Source of the DNA: Cristatella mucedo
Lineage: Eukaryota; Bryozoa; Phylactolaemata; Cristatellidae
DNA: 64,000 bases
Direction of reading: 5' to 3'
Assembly: GCA_009760855.2 (NCBI GenBank)
Contig: WPIO01000257.1
Coordinates: 1-64,000 of the forward strand
Position 1 is the stretch's first letter. Every line of letters starts with the position of its first letter. A model generated the notes under the pieces. It was given only the letters and a program-made list of their open reading frames with translations. It did no database searches and was not told the DNA's origin. The position numbers were made by a program, and so were the translations under genes. Positions 33,126-44,759 of this stretch are shown piece after piece.

Positions 33126-34095
33126 CAGACTCCAAATGTAAACGGGTACCGGCTTTCTTCAGTAAGCAGCATTACTAAATGAACAAAAAAGTTGATTAAA
33201 ACATTTAATCAAGAACTTTTTCAATGCCCTTCGTAAGCAGAAGTGGTAAGCACGTGCAGCATATTCGATTTATTAATGCTGAAGCACTGAGCAGTTATGA
33301 AGTCCACAGTATTCCTTTTTCAAAAGGACAGAACAAAAATCCAATCACTTTGCGGCTAAATCGCGCATTTAAAAGATTTATCTTCACTACTATGTGTAGC
33401 CAGGTGACAGTGGAAACTTAGTTCCATAGGACAGAGTGGCTTTCATTCGGTCAAGTGCCCTAAATTATCAGCATCACGATCAATACTCTATACGAGGAAA
33501 CACTGATTGAGGTACGTGAGTCTTCATTTACTGTCACCGTAAAACAACTACTGTAATCCATCAGTTTATAATATATTGAAGATTTTGTGGTTTGTGGTCC
33601 TCTGTGCATGGCTCAGATCGCTGGGCTCGCCGGCACACTGCAAGTTAGGCAGACTGGTAGTGGCCTCGGGACAGACCAGTGCACGGCTGTGCTCTCACGG
33701 CTGTGGTTTATCCACAGGCCGGCTTTGTCCAACCGCCGACTCGCGGGATAAGTTGTGGCTGGGAGGGAGTGGGGGGAGGAGGGAACGCCAAACTGGCAGA
33801 GGGCCGTTGTGTGTGGGGGAGTGCTGCAGGCGCACGCGACAATACACGTTCCTGCGAACCCGCGTTGGTGGTCTGCCTGCGCCCGCGTACGTAAGCATTT
33901 GGAAGAGCACAGTTTAATCTACAGATTTATTGCCTTCCGGGCGGTGAGGAATAAGACCACTCAAATGTACTTCGGTCCGTGCCGTGCGTCACTAGTGGAA
34001 TTCCGCTACCGTTTAACCCAGGAGGATACATCGCCGGTATGATAAATCCACTTCACTGGATTGGCAACAAAGGCGACCTTTCAAAATGCTGCGAA
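33126..34095. other. Unassigned sequence
   Basis: AT-rich at first, then GC-rich between 33590 and 33900 with overlapping short open frames and no family signature. No repeat copy was recognised. Confidence 0.35.
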
Positions 34096-34099
34096 AAAG

Positions 34100-34762
34100 A
34101 ACTGTGTGATAATGCAGACTCAATAAATATTGAATATAATTATCACTCGCTTAAGACGTCCTGCCCAGCCCTCCAGCACCTCGAATTTATAATTTCAACT
34201 CCCTTGCTGCATGTATTGATGACATCCGCACATGGATGGCAGCAAACTTTTTTAATTTGAATGACGGCAAAACCAACTTACTAGTTATGGGCAACCGAGT
34301 ATGATTCAGATATGGGAAAGCCTAACTCTCAAAATTGGCTCTGCCATCATATTATCTCTGCTTGCATCTCCACGAAATCTAGGTTTCATGTCCCAAAATG
34401 ACCTTTCATTAGATGACAACATCAGCTCCATAGCCAAGTCTGCCTACTTTGAGCTACATAGCATAGCTAAAATTCGAGCTTTTTTTAGACAGGTATAACA
34501 CATGAAATTGGTCCATGCATTTGTGACATCACGTCTCGGCTTCTGTAACTCACTGCTTTCTGGTCTACCGGCCTGTGCAATTAGGGGCTTACAGTTGGTG
34601 CAAAACTCTGAAGCTAGGCGTGTCTGTCATGAGCGTCGCAGTTGTCATATCGCACCACATTTAGCCGACCTGCACTGGCTCCTAATCAAGCAGTGCATCG
34701 TCTTCAAGGTTCTGTCACTCACTTTTAGGTCGCTTCATTCTTTTACTCCGCTGTCAGATCGG
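34100..34762 (+). mobile_element. LINE-A fragment, C-terminal
   Basis: It covers the WMAANFFNLN region and then [40 protein letters not shown]. It stops abruptly at CTGTCAGATC (about 34762), where unrelated DNA begins. Confidence 0.82.
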
Positions 34763-35397
34763 TGTCTTGGGAATAGGGTCTGAGGCACGGTTGTTTGATT
34801 CATCAACTCTTTATATCAGTAGCAATCGCAAAAAACAACAACATTAGAACTAAACGATGCTATGGGAGAACGCTAAGTGCATTAATTAGAACGGACACCG
34901 AATCCTCGATCTGTCAGCAGCTGCCTATGTTTCACAGGAAAGTCACTGCACCGGCGTTTGAGATGCGATAGGCTGTAGGTCAGAGCAAGGGCAGCACCGG
35001 TACGGAAGTACCGGTATTAGTAAAAAAACCTGTCCGGGGGCCATTTAAAAAGCACGACTATGGGGGTTCTCGGAATGCCGTGTCGCTTAGACATCCTAGT
35101 AGCTGGTATCTCCGGTTCGTTGGTGGCCGGCTGTAATCTTCAGGAACGGCGGGACTTCATAGCTGGGAAGCCAGTCTTAAGAAATGAAGACCAATCACTT
35201 CCGTAATTCACGTTCGGATGTTACTAGAATTCTTTACTGATTGCCTCGACCTACAACTCATCATGCCCGCAAGTCAAAGGGCAGGCTTGGATCACCTTGG
35301 TGACCCCTAGCTAGCCACATTGTATCTCACATGCTCACGGATATGATCAATACTACTGTTAAATCTTAAAGGTAGGGACACTTGGCAGACACTAATA
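34763..35397. other. Unassigned sequence interrupting LINE-A
   Basis: It holds a perfect 8-bp hairpin ACCGGTAC/GTACCGGT with a 4-base loop near 34997-35016. LINE-A does not resume, so this may be an insertion or a deletion joint. Confidence 0.35.
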
Positions 35398-35525
35398 GAG
35401 ATCCGTGACGGGGTTAAGGTGCTCAACTTTGACGACTGAGGTCGTGGCTCCAGTCCTTCGGTACATAAAAAGCGCCGCAATAGAGATTAAGTTCTCTTAG
35501 AGCACTATACAAACAATTACAGTAT
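35398..35525 (+). repeat. SINE-2 copy
   Basis: Head GGTTAAGGTGCTCAAC; GAGGTCGTGGCTCCAGTCC in the B-box region; tail AATAGAGATTAAGTTCTCTT and GCACTATACAAA. Confidence 0.75.
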
Positions 35526-36907
35526 TCATTTATATTTAATTGATAATACCGAAGATGGTATTGACAACGACCGATGTAATTTGCTGGCATGTGCAATCAA
35601 TATTTATGGGCTACTTCACTAATAGCGTAGCCAAGTTAGACACAGAGAACATACATAATTCCCAAAGTAGGTACGAACGATACAGGTCCTTATTGCATTT
35701 CGATAAATAAAGAAGACTTATTTTCACAATACAAAAGCGGTATTTAGAATGCAATTATGGCCTGCTTGCTGCAAGAGCGACAATTTGCTTTTCCCATTGA
35801 GAAGCAAAATCAAATGCTGTTGAAGAACACGAAGCCAAATAGCTTCAGCGACACTTGATGTCCTTAGGAATTAACCGCATAACCAAGCACAGCAGTAATT
35901 TCAATAGCTACAACAATATTTTCCAGAGAGAACTGTCTAGCCACTGCAAAAAGTGCTAGTCCACTAAACATGACCGTCCCATACCCATGCTCCACAGTAG
36001 GGCCTGGGTGATGGTGCAAGCCCACATGAGGAAGAAGCCCCCGTAAGAGTTGCTAGGTGATGCGGATTAACGCAGGCGAACGAGCGGCATAGCATTATCT
36101 GATAGGTGCTCGCTGGCGGTGGGTAGGCAGCTCTCAATTAGAAGAGGAAGAGAGGACAGGGAATAGCTTCCGTACAAGTGGACGGACAGGCAGAAAATGA
36201 GGAGCAAGCGATGATGAGGTCCTCATGACCCAGGCAGTAACTGCTGTAGTTTGGTTCACACATCAGAGAGCCAGCCGATGAACAATGCCAACAATTTATT
36301 CTACTACTCACAGAGCAGAGGGAGCACGACTGCACTCGCCCCTCTCTCCCACTCAAGTCTCCTCTCCTTGACTCCGGCTGTGCCTTGGCCGACCCCGATG
36401 GCGAATCCACCATCTTTTCACCAGTACGTTATCGGCCTGTGTCACCGCATTATTAGAAGTGGACCACACCTGTGCACAGGCCCCTCTCGAGGATGCTCCC
36501 ACCGGATGTTGAGGAAAGGAGCGGTACCAGCCGGCATGCTATCGAACTACAATTGCCACACCCAGCTATCGGTACGCTTAAGCTGACAGCCGTCCAGTGG
36601 CGAAGGGTGAAATTGCCAACCCCTGCGGTTGACCTTGATTGGGAAAGGGACCGACATCAACCTGAACAGTCTGAACGAGTCACCTGGGCGCCCGATTCCA
36701 CGAAGCCAGCTGGAAAGCCTGCGCCAGGCCGAATCATTTGTCTCCAATAACCCGATTCAACAAGAAACACACCCAGCTAGAAAACTGAGAATTTGAAATC
36801 AGTGGATTGGGCTGCAGAACCATTTTCACGAAACTGGAGCACCACAAACGAACTTGAATCGGAAGCTGATTTGCTGTGCTCAAATCAGGCATGCACACCA
36901 ATGCATG
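35526..36907. other. Unassigned sequence
   Basis: 35526-36120 is AT-rich with no features. 36130-36780 is GC-richer with overlapping open frames on both strands (for example 91 codons minus at 36413-36138) and no known domain. It may be another LTR-type repeat. Confidence 0.3.
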
Positions 36908-38172
36908 TGTAGCGCCTTGCTGGCATTGGCCGAATTTGAGCACGAACAAGAGCTGTTCGGTGGCGGGCAAGAACTCCTTTGTCCTGGAGCAGTGAGCCAG
37001 AGAGGAGCGTCAGTGCGGTTAGAGAGCAAGAGCTTAGGAGCAAGCCAGGAAGCTCTGAGACTAGCGGTGCCGATTTGGCCTTTAGAATTGGTCCGATACC
37101 CGCGGGAGCTGCAGATTGATGTTGGCTGGCCTGTCAACCTCAGCCATCACTCTGTCCAAAAAGAATCGTCTGGAACCCATTCGCCATTCAAGCTGGACAG
37201 AGGGGCCATTCCAGTGGCCTAGTGGCGGTAATTATTCCTTACCGTAATAGGCCCTGGTGTCGGGCCCAATACCACTAAGCTCTTGCCCCATTGTCTCAGC
37301 TAAGTATTTAAGAGTCGAGCGATGCTCGCTCTTGGTCTTTTGGTCTTCTGGTCTTTTTCCGGCTCCGCGCTTCGACGCCGTCGGACTCGTTTCTCTGAAA
37401 GCGAGGGAGGAGGGCGGGCTGCTCGCCGGCGATGGACGGAACAGGACGAGCCAGCGCTAGGAGGATTCGGTGGACTCCACCGAATACGGTCGTATCGCGC
37501 CCGAGCTGGCATTTTGCGTTTCTTTTGTGTTTTGTGTGTGGGCGCTCTCACGTGGTCTCGGCATAAGGATTAGCCGGTGCGAGCTAGACGTAGTTGGCGT
37601 GTGTGGAGTCCTAGTTCTCCGGTTAGGGTTTAGGCTCCGGTTTGGGCTCTGTCTATTTGGGTCGTTCCCCATTATACATGTAAGTAGCTTAAGTGTGGAG
37701 AAGCGTTTCCTCCGCAAGAGTGCTTCAGTTGGCGTGTGGGGTATTCCTGCCGCACTGGTGGAAATGGAGTCCTAGCTCTCCGGTTAGGGTTTAGGCTCCG
37801 GTTCGGGCTCTGTCTATTTGGGTCGTTCCTAATTATAGACGTAAGCAGCCTCAGTGTGGAGAAGTGTTCCCTCCGCAAGAGTGTTGGCGCTGTTGAGAGC
37901 GTGCGATGAGTGGAGAGATAAAACTGAGCTAGACGCGCAGCGACTTTGTGCGCTTGCGAATAAAGCTCAGTAAAATCCCCACTTTGTGTGTCTCGCATTC
38001 CAAATCACGCCGCGGACTCACGACCCCCTTTAGTAATGGTAAGCAGGTCAGCGCCAGTAACGCTCGTTTCGTGGCGGCCAACTTATTGCGGTAGGCGCGC
38101 ACCGAACGGCATTAGGCGCTAGGTTACGCCGCAGGTCAAGCCCACTCCGCCGAGCCTTCGGCGTTACACATG
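36904..38172 (+). mobile_element. Solo LTR, plus orientation, with CATG target duplication
   Basis: LTR 36908-38168 begins TGTAGCGCC and ends GGCGTTACA. CATG flanks both ends (36904-36907, 38169-38172). Inside, in order: TATTTAAG promoter-like box at about 37304, two minisatellite units (each with GGTTAGGGTTTAGG) at about 37588-37890, and AATAAA at about 37959. Termini, 4-bp duplication and signals fit an LTR retrotransposon LTR left after recombination. Confidence 0.87.
37588..37890. repeat. LTR-internal minisatellite, 2 units
   Basis: Two units of about 150 bases, each with TCCGGTTAGGGTTTAGGCTC, TATTTGGGTCGTTCC and CTCCGCAAGAGTG. The matching array in the other solo LTR has five units. Confidence 0.85.
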
Positions 38173-38264
38173 TAATTACCAGTTCTATAAATATTGCCGA
38201 TGAAATGACACTAATATTCACCACATATTCGTTGGTATATTCGACTGTAATCCTTCCAAGCCAT

Positions 38265-38363
38265 ACGTGTGGAACTTGCACAACTCTTACGCAACAACTA
38301 CTCTCCTGCTGCTGACTATGGCTCACCCTTTTCAGCAGTCCTGAGCTGCTAATTCCATGCTAC
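38265..38363 (+). mobile_element. LINE-B 3' piece, left of the solo LTR
   Basis: It matches 8190-8285 of the LINE-B copy (TGTGGAACTTGC, CTACTCTCCTGCTGC, TTTTCAGCAGTCCTGAGCTG). It ends at CCATGCTAC, where the LTR is inserted; LINE-B continues at 40011. Confidence 0.85.
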
Positions 38364-40014
38364 TGTAACGCCGAAGGCTCGGCGGGGTAAGCTTGACCTG
38401 CCGCTTACCTAGCGGCGTAGCCTATCGCCTAATGCCGTTCGGTGCGCGCCTACGCGCAATAAGCTGGCCGCCACGAAACGAGCGTTTCTGGCGCTGACCT
38501 GCTTACCGTTACTAAAGGGGGTCGTGAGTCCGCGGCGTGAATTGGAAAGCGAGACACACAGATTGGGGATTTTACTGAACTTTATTCGCAAGCGCACAAA
38601 GTCGCTGCGTGTCTAGTTCAGCTTTATCTCCACACTCCTCGCACGTTCTCAACTGCACCAACACTCTTGCGGAGGGAATACTCCTCCACACTAAGCGCGA
38701 CCCGGACCCTAAACCCTAACCGGTGAACTAGGAATCCGTTCCCACCTGTGCCGAGGGAATACCCCAAACACGCCAACGTAAACACTCTTGCGGAGGGAAT
38801 ACTCCTCCGCACTGAAGCGCATACCGGAGTCTAAACCCTGACCGGTGAACTAGAACTCGGTTTCCACCAGTGCGACCGGAATACTCCACACACGCCAACT
38901 CAAGCACTCTTGCGGAGGAAATACTTCTTCCCACTGGGGCTGCTTACGTGTATAATGGGAAACGACCCAAATAGACGGAGCCCGAACCAGAGTCTAAACC
39001 CTGACCGGTGAACTAGAACTCGGTTTCCAACAGTGTGGCAGGAATACTTCACACACGCCACCTCGAGCACTCTTGCGGAGGGAATACTTCTCCACACTGG
39101 GGCTGCTTACGAGTATAATGGGAAACGACCCAAATAGACGGAGCCTGAACCAGAGTCTAAACCCTAACCGGGAACTAGAACTCGGTTTCCACCAGTGCGG
39201 CAGGAATACTCCACACACGCCAACTCAAGCACTCCTGTGGAGAAAATACTTCTCCACACTGAAGCGCGAACCGGAGCCCAAACCCTACCCGGAGAACTAG
39301 GGCTCCACAGACGCCAACTACGCCTAGGTCGCACCGGCAAACCCTATGCCGAGACCACGTCCTAGCGCGAACACACAAAACACGAAAGAACACAAAATGC
39401 CAGCCCGGGCGCGATACGACCGTTTTCGGTGGAGTTCCACCGAATCCTCTTAGAGCTGTCTCGTCCTGTCCCGCCCATCGTCGGCGGACAGCCCGCCCTC
39501 CACCCTCGCTTTTAGAGAAACGAGTGCCCGACGGCGTCGAGGCGCAGAGCCGGACCAAACACAAAAGACACGTGGCAAAAGACCTAGAGCGAGCGTCGCT
39601 CGACTCTTAAATACTTAGCTGAGACAATGGGGCAAGAGCTTAGTGGTATTGGGCCCGACACCAGGGCCCATCACGGTAAGGAATTAATGCCGGCACTAGG
39701 CCACTGGAATGTCCCCTCTGTCCAGCTTGAATGGCGAATGGGTTCCAGACGATTCTTTTTGGACAGAGTGATGGCGAAGGTTGACAGGCCAGCCAACATC
39801 AATCAGCCGCTCCCGCGGGTATCGGACCAATTCTAAAGGCCGACTCGCCACCGCTGGTCAGAGAGCTTCCTGGCTTGCTCCTAAGCGCTTCCTCTCTAAC
39901 CGCACTGACGCTCCTCTCTGGCTCACTGCTCCAGGACAAAGGAGTTCTTGCCCGCCTCCGAACAGCTCTTGTTCGTGCTAAAATTCAGCCAAGGCCAGCA
40001 GGGCGCTACACTAC
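38360..40014 (-). mobile_element. Solo LTR, minus orientation, with CTAC target duplication, inside LINE-B
   Basis: LTR 38364-40010 (1647 bp) is the reverse complement counterpart of the LTR at 36908. It begins TGTAACGCC and ends GGCGCTACA on the plus strand. CTAC is repeated on both sides (38360-38363, 40011-40014). It carries the same TATTTAAG box (about 39605, minus), AATAAA (about 38580, minus) and five minisatellite units. LINE-B is contiguous if the LTR and one CTAC are removed. Confidence 0.9.
38655..39265. repeat. LTR-internal minisatellite, 5 units
   Basis: CACTCTTGCGGAGGGAATAC or a close variant recurs near 38659, 38785, 38906, 39068 and 39229. Some units include CGTGTATAATGGGAAACGAC and others lack it, so the array mixes long and short units. 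Confidence 0.87.
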
Positions 40015-40215
40015 TCACTACCTCAACTGTTCTCCTGACTCTGCTATGCTTCCCAATTTCTCTTTGTTGCGTAAGACGAAGTCTGTTGGCTAACGAATGC
40101 GTACCGAAAGCCGCTTAGGCTGTGAGTGGGCTATACAAAACTCTCCTGCGTAACACCCACATAGTCTTTATGGCTCTGTGGAGTCACATACGTAGATAGA
40201 TTAAATTACATTCCA
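40011..40215 (+). mobile_element. LINE-B 3' end, right of the solo LTR
   Basis: It continues LINE-B from 38363: CTACTCACTACCTCAACTG, GCGTACCGAAAGCCGCTTAG, CACCCACATAGTCTTTATGG and a tail with ATTACATTCCATTACG. Confidence 0.85.
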
Positions 40216-41455
40216 TTACGTTTATTCCACTGCATTAAAGCATACAGATGGGAAGCGAGGACGCGACTTAGATCTACCGGAAACCGGCTACGCCAAAGCG
40301 TCTGGCTTGAGGAAGTATAGGTACCAGGTACAGATGGGTGCCGACCAGCATCTGCAAAGAGTGTATCTATGATAGTTAATCTATTTATGTCTATGGGTCC
40401 GAAGGGTGTGATGCCATGTTATTACGTCACAGCCCACATTTCCGGCAGCGCCGTCGGCCGAGGAATCTCCCTTCCTGGTTGTATGTATATCTTGGTTACG
40501 TCTGTCTACCTGGTTGGTGCATTGTCCTAAACATCACTTCAAGAGTTGGAGATTTAGATACGTGAGTTAATCTATGAATCGTCCCAGCATATCTGCATTG
40601 TTCGGTAGGCTTCGAAGCGGTTTGACTTTTCGGCGGTCAGGCGTAGTTGCCATTCAACGTAGATCTACCTGAGTAATACTATTATTTGAATTCTACGAGG
40701 CAATGCTTTAGCATGAGATGAGCCTACTGCAATTAGTGACCTTGGTGCTTACTGAGTGGTTGGATAAAGTACTTACCCCGAAGAACCCCTCAGCATGAGT
40801 GTCTTGCCTTTTCTGAGTCTGTGTATTAGCACGGGTATCAAAACAGAGATTTATGAACATATTATGGTTTTCACGTATGGTCTTAGCTGCACTTAGCTAA
40901 TTTATACCCAGCGGCTTAGGGCAAGTTGATCCAGCTCCCTTTTGCTTGACGGTGTGCGTCGATTTCGCGTCAAGACCTCTTCTAGTTGTAAACTAGCTAC
41001 GTGTGGTTCAGACCGCACACTTATTAATTATTTATGCTATGCTCACAAAGCACTGTTTTGATACCACTGCTGTTATGCGTACTCACATTAAATGCAGAGG
41101 GGGGTCTTTCTTCTTGGTGGGTATTTTTGCTGCACACGACCTGTTACTTGGTGCCATACTTGCCCTTTCGCGGCGAGTTGCGGCTCAGCGTGTTGATCAT
41201 CTACGGATTCCTTTCTTACAGGTCTGAGAATTCCTATGTGCGAGGTTATGTGGGTCGAAGTTATTTGGGTCGTGGCAAAGTAAATGCCTGACCTAATTGT
41301 AAAGGCTGATCCCCCATTACAGCCGATTGTAAGCCTAACCTGGTCGACCCACCGCCGTCGTAATTGATTGGCTTGATTGTGGTTCCCTCTCTGAATGATC
41401 CTAGCTCCAGGATACCTATTGTAATGGGTAGTAATGAAACAAGCAACATTGCTGG
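40216..41455. other. Unassigned sequence
   Basis: No repeat or exon was recognised. A frame at 41003-41291 is hydrophobic in places but has no family signature. Confidence 0.35.
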
Positions 41456-41640
41456 CAATCAGTATAATAATAATAATACATTTGTATAGCACCCTCATAG
41501 AACTTAGTCCCCCTAGGCACTTACATGTGCTATAAAGAAAGAATGATCATATAGTTTGTGGTAACATGCCCATTGTCAATAAGCATAATATGGTTAGAGG
41601 TGACATGTACAGTGTCAACATGTAAATAGTTGTAAACTGT
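41456..41640 (-). repeat. LINE-A tail fragment
   Basis: AATAATAATAATACATTTGT then GCACCCTCATAGAACTTAG, and the ATGGTTAGAGGTGACATGTA block, all minus-strand LINE-A 3' sequence. Confidence 0.68.
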
Positions 41641-41906
41641 TGTCTTTTCATCGTGACCACTTGCGTGCAGTTATTAAACCACAGTGTCAGTCTGTGAAAA
41701 AACACGGCACAACCCTTTTAATCCCAGTCCGTGGGTGCGGCTTAACCAGTTTGATCTTTTTGGTTTGAGGCCTTGACAAGTGCCTTAAAAAAAGCAAAGA
41801 GGTCTCGGCCAACTCAGCAGCATCGGTCGGCGGACACAGCCGTGACAAGCTCGCGAGTCAGCGGTCCATCGAGGCTTGCTTGCTATCCAATGTGGGTCTC
41901 AACTGC

Positions 41907-41909
<3 letters not shown>

Positions 41910-41978
<69 letters not shown>
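41910..41978 (+). repeat. (CAG)22 trinucleotide repeat
   Basis: Twenty-two perfect CAG units followed by CAA. One plus frame (about 41880-42146) reads 23 Gln then ELHTPAADTARRS and ends with VPVVDLSDVVV; another frame reads Ser. The frame might be a polyglutamine exon of an unknown gene, but no splice sites or homology support it. Confidence 0.9.
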
Positions 41979-42324
41979 GAGCTTCACACACCAGCTGCCG
42001 ACACAGCCAGACGCTCGGTATTAACATGCATTCCTTGGTCCATTAAATTGGATAGGCTGGTCCGATTGCAAGCCAGACAAATGAAGAGTAAGCACGACCG
42101 GCCTCCCTATGTGCCTGTCGTTGATCTTTCCGATGTCGTAGTTTAGGCAATTAGCTGGGTCTTTTGAACAGATCAGCATGTAAGTAAACTGAACTAAGTC
42201 AATTTCATATTATAGCGTTGAGTAATTCATCAAAGACATCCAGAAAAACTCAGCCATGGCTTTTCAACCCCACAATGTGAATATTTTAATAGCTATCATT
42301 TAAAGGCTTGTGAAGTGCATTACT

Positions 42325-42360
42325 TAAGTAATTTAATTATAATTATAATTAAATTACTTA
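42325..42360. repeat. Perfect 36-bp AT-rich palindrome
   Basis: Left half TAAGTAATTTAATTATAA is followed directly by its exact reverse complement, with no spacer. It can form an 18-bp cruciform. No associated element was identified. Confidence 0.95.
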
Positions 42361-42689
42361 CTATTCAGATCACAATTTTTTCGGCTGTACTGTGCAGAAT
42401 GATGGCTGCTTGTATTAACCAATAAACTCCACTGGGTAAACCATTTGCATGATGGGACCCATGTCATTAATTAATTGAATGGTGTCTCAAAACCATGTCC
42501 TCCCTGTGACGGTTAGACCAACAGTGGCCAAATGTGATCTGGTATGGTTATTTCTCAGAGAAGTAGCATCTCCACTTAATGGCTGTAAATCACAACCTGA
42601 GCTAATTATTTTTGTGACTCCAAGTTGAGCAATAATGATCTTAATATTGGCTAAGCTGTTGAAGCTTGATGTGCTGATTTTAATAGTCT

Positions 42690-43640
42690 CTGCCTAAAGC
42701 GTTTGATACCATTGATTACCAAGTCTTTCTTGGGCACATGCCATCTTGTCAATGCATCTCTTGCACTAGACTGCTCTACTGCAATGGTTTAGGTCCTATC
42801 TCAGTTGAAGATTTCCGAGCATTTGTCTACTGGCAACGATCATTCGTGGAGCCTCTAAAGTATGGGGTATTTCAGAGATCTGCGCTTAGTCCACTTCTTT
42901 TTGCAATGAATACTCTACCTCTTACCTATGTAATTGCCAAGCACAATCGAGGCTTTCATTTTTATTCAGGTGACAAACAACTTCTATCTTTTGATCCATC
43001 CCTGCTTTCAAGCATGTCCAGCTCTCTCAACTCCCTTTCTGCACGTATTGCTGACATTCTTTCCTGGATCGTAGCAAACTTTCTTAAATTGAATGACGAA
43101 ACCAACTTAATATTTACAGGCAAACCTAGTGTTACAAATAAATAGGAAAATCTGGCCCTCATATGGTCCAGCTAATATATCTCTTCCAGCATCTTCACGA
43201 AATCTGGTTGTCAAGTTCCACAGTGACCCCTTATCGATGACCACATCAGCTCTACAGTCGTTTGCCTATTTTAAGCTATGTACATTTGCAAAAATGTGAG
43301 CTTGCTCAGGTAAGGATTCCTCAACCAGTCTCATCCATGCATTTGTGATAGCCCAATTTGACTTAAAAAATTTGCTTCTTGCAGGTAACCTGTTGGTGCA
43401 ATAGAACATAATAACGATTTCTAGGTTCTGTCACTCACTTTAGGCCCTTTCACTCTCTTGCTTCCGTCTACTTTTTGGTAATACTTCCTCTTCAGGCTTT
43501 GCATTATACCACCTGCTCATTTGACGTATATCATTGAGCTGTGGCTCACCGCCCTCCAATTCCCGGAGACCCGTACTGTAGTTCGTATGCTCCCCAAGCG
43601 TGGAACTCATTAGCAACTAGCGGCACGACAGCCCCCGACT
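42690..43640 (+). mobile_element. LINE-A fragment, RT and C-terminus
   Basis: It encodes VEPLKYGVFQRSALSPLLFA, LPLTYVIAKHNRGFHFYSGD and SWIVANFLKLNDETN. GVPQGS has become GVFQRS and YADD has become YSGD, so both catalytic boxes are lost. Later blocks continue with stops. Confidence 0.84.
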
Positions 43641-43689
43641 TGGCGATATATAATATGAAAATAAGCTAAATATCTATTTTCTTCATGAA

Positions 43690-43800
43690 ATATAATACAT
43701 TTGGTATGAACCTGAGAGAACTTTTAGGCACTTTACATTTGCTGCAAAGAAAGCACGATCGAGTGGTTATTGGATAGTTACTTTTACAATCAACCTTCAT
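43690..43800 (-). repeat. LINE-A tail fragment
   Basis: Minus-strand 3' sequence: AATACATTTGGTATGAACC, AACTTTTAGGCACTTTACAT, TTGCTGCAAAGAAAGCACGA. Confidence 0.65.
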
Positions 43801-43899
43801 ATACCAGTGTGGACAAAAGGAAAAAACGATACAATGCACAAAAAGAACGATACAATGCATCTTCGACCCCTTAAGTATTTAAAAACAGCAATTTTTACA

Positions 43900-44313
43900 T
43901 TTTATAGCAAATTGAAAACTACTGGATGGCTTGCTTTGCGAGGTTCTTGGATATGTGCCACAATACGAAAGCAACAGCGCACCGAGGATAGCTTTCTATC
44001 CTTAAGCTATCTCCTGTTGACATGCATAAGACAGGCTAGGCGTCTTGCATAGGATCCTGGCATCATGACTAAAGATATTTATGTAGAGCTACTCCAGAGT
44101 GGTGCAATACAAGGTGATAGGAGGCAAATCGGAGATAATTTTGTTTTCCAACAGGACGACAGCCTTAACCACATGGCTAAGGATGTAAAATATTTTTTTA
44201 GAGGCATTTTTGAGTTTGGTTTATGCCCTATTGGAATGGCCTTGGCAATCTTGGATCTGAATCTCATTAAGCATCTCCAGGATAAAGTGAATAGAAGGCT
44301 CAGAGCACAGTAG
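43900..44313 (+). pseudogene. Tc1/mariner transposase remnant 2
   Basis: IMTKDIYVELLQ, NFVFQQDDSLNHMAKDVKYF and LDLNLIKHLQDKVNRRL match the Tc1 pattern of VFQQDN-P-HTAK and PDLNPIEHLWD. The second Asp is kept, and the third catalytic residue Glu is replaced by Lys (IEH to IKH). The preceding region ending ARRLA*DPG also fits the family but is decayed. Confidence 0.82.
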
Positions 44314-44384
44314 GGTCATGTCACGGCTCAAGACCCGCTATTCTCCAGTTTATAAGACTTTAAGATGCTGGTGAACTCGTCGTT

Positions 44385-44548
44385 AGCCGGTTTGGCCCAG
44401 CTGTTAAGAGGCTTGCCTCAACCAAGGTCAAGGCCATTGTATTTTAGACCGAGGTCGTGGGTCTGAGCCCCGTGGCCCATGTGAAGCACCTGAATAGAGG
44501 TTAAGTTCTCATAGAGCACTATAAAAAATGAATTACATTTATTTGTAC
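44385..44548 (+). repeat. SINE-2 copy, near full length
   Basis: Head GCCGGTTTGGCCCAGCTG and TTAAGAGGCTTGCC, a B box region GTGGGTCTGAGCCCCG, then AAGCACCTGAATAGAGGTTA and a CACTATAAAAAATGAATTAC tail. Confidence 0.8.
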
Positions 44549-44759
44549 TAATAACTTCATTAGCTCTATGCCCAAGTGGCTAAGGTAGATGGTTACTAAT
44601 CTTGGTGGTGCTGCTTCATTTTGTATTAGAGATTGATTAAGGTGTACTGAAACCCTCCTTACATGTTCATAAGCTTATTATATATATCATGCCCTGATTA
44701 CAGCATCTTGCAGCAACGTTTTTTTTTAGCAGAATAGAGTCTTTTATAATAAAAATAAT

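Noticed and set aside
37615-39290. TTAGGG / TTTAGGG motifs suggesting interstitial telomere repeats
   Set aside because: The motif occurs once or twice per 120-160 bp minisatellite unit and never as a tandem hexamer or heptamer array.
37257-39564. Overlapping open frames of 60-130 codons in the solo LTRs
   Set aside because: They occur on both strands of a GC-rich LTR, shift between copies and show no protein signature.
36904-40014. A single foldback transposon or hairpin element
   Set aside because: Each arm has its own target duplication (CATG, CTAC), and LINE-B flanks the right arm only, so two independent LTR insertions explain it better.
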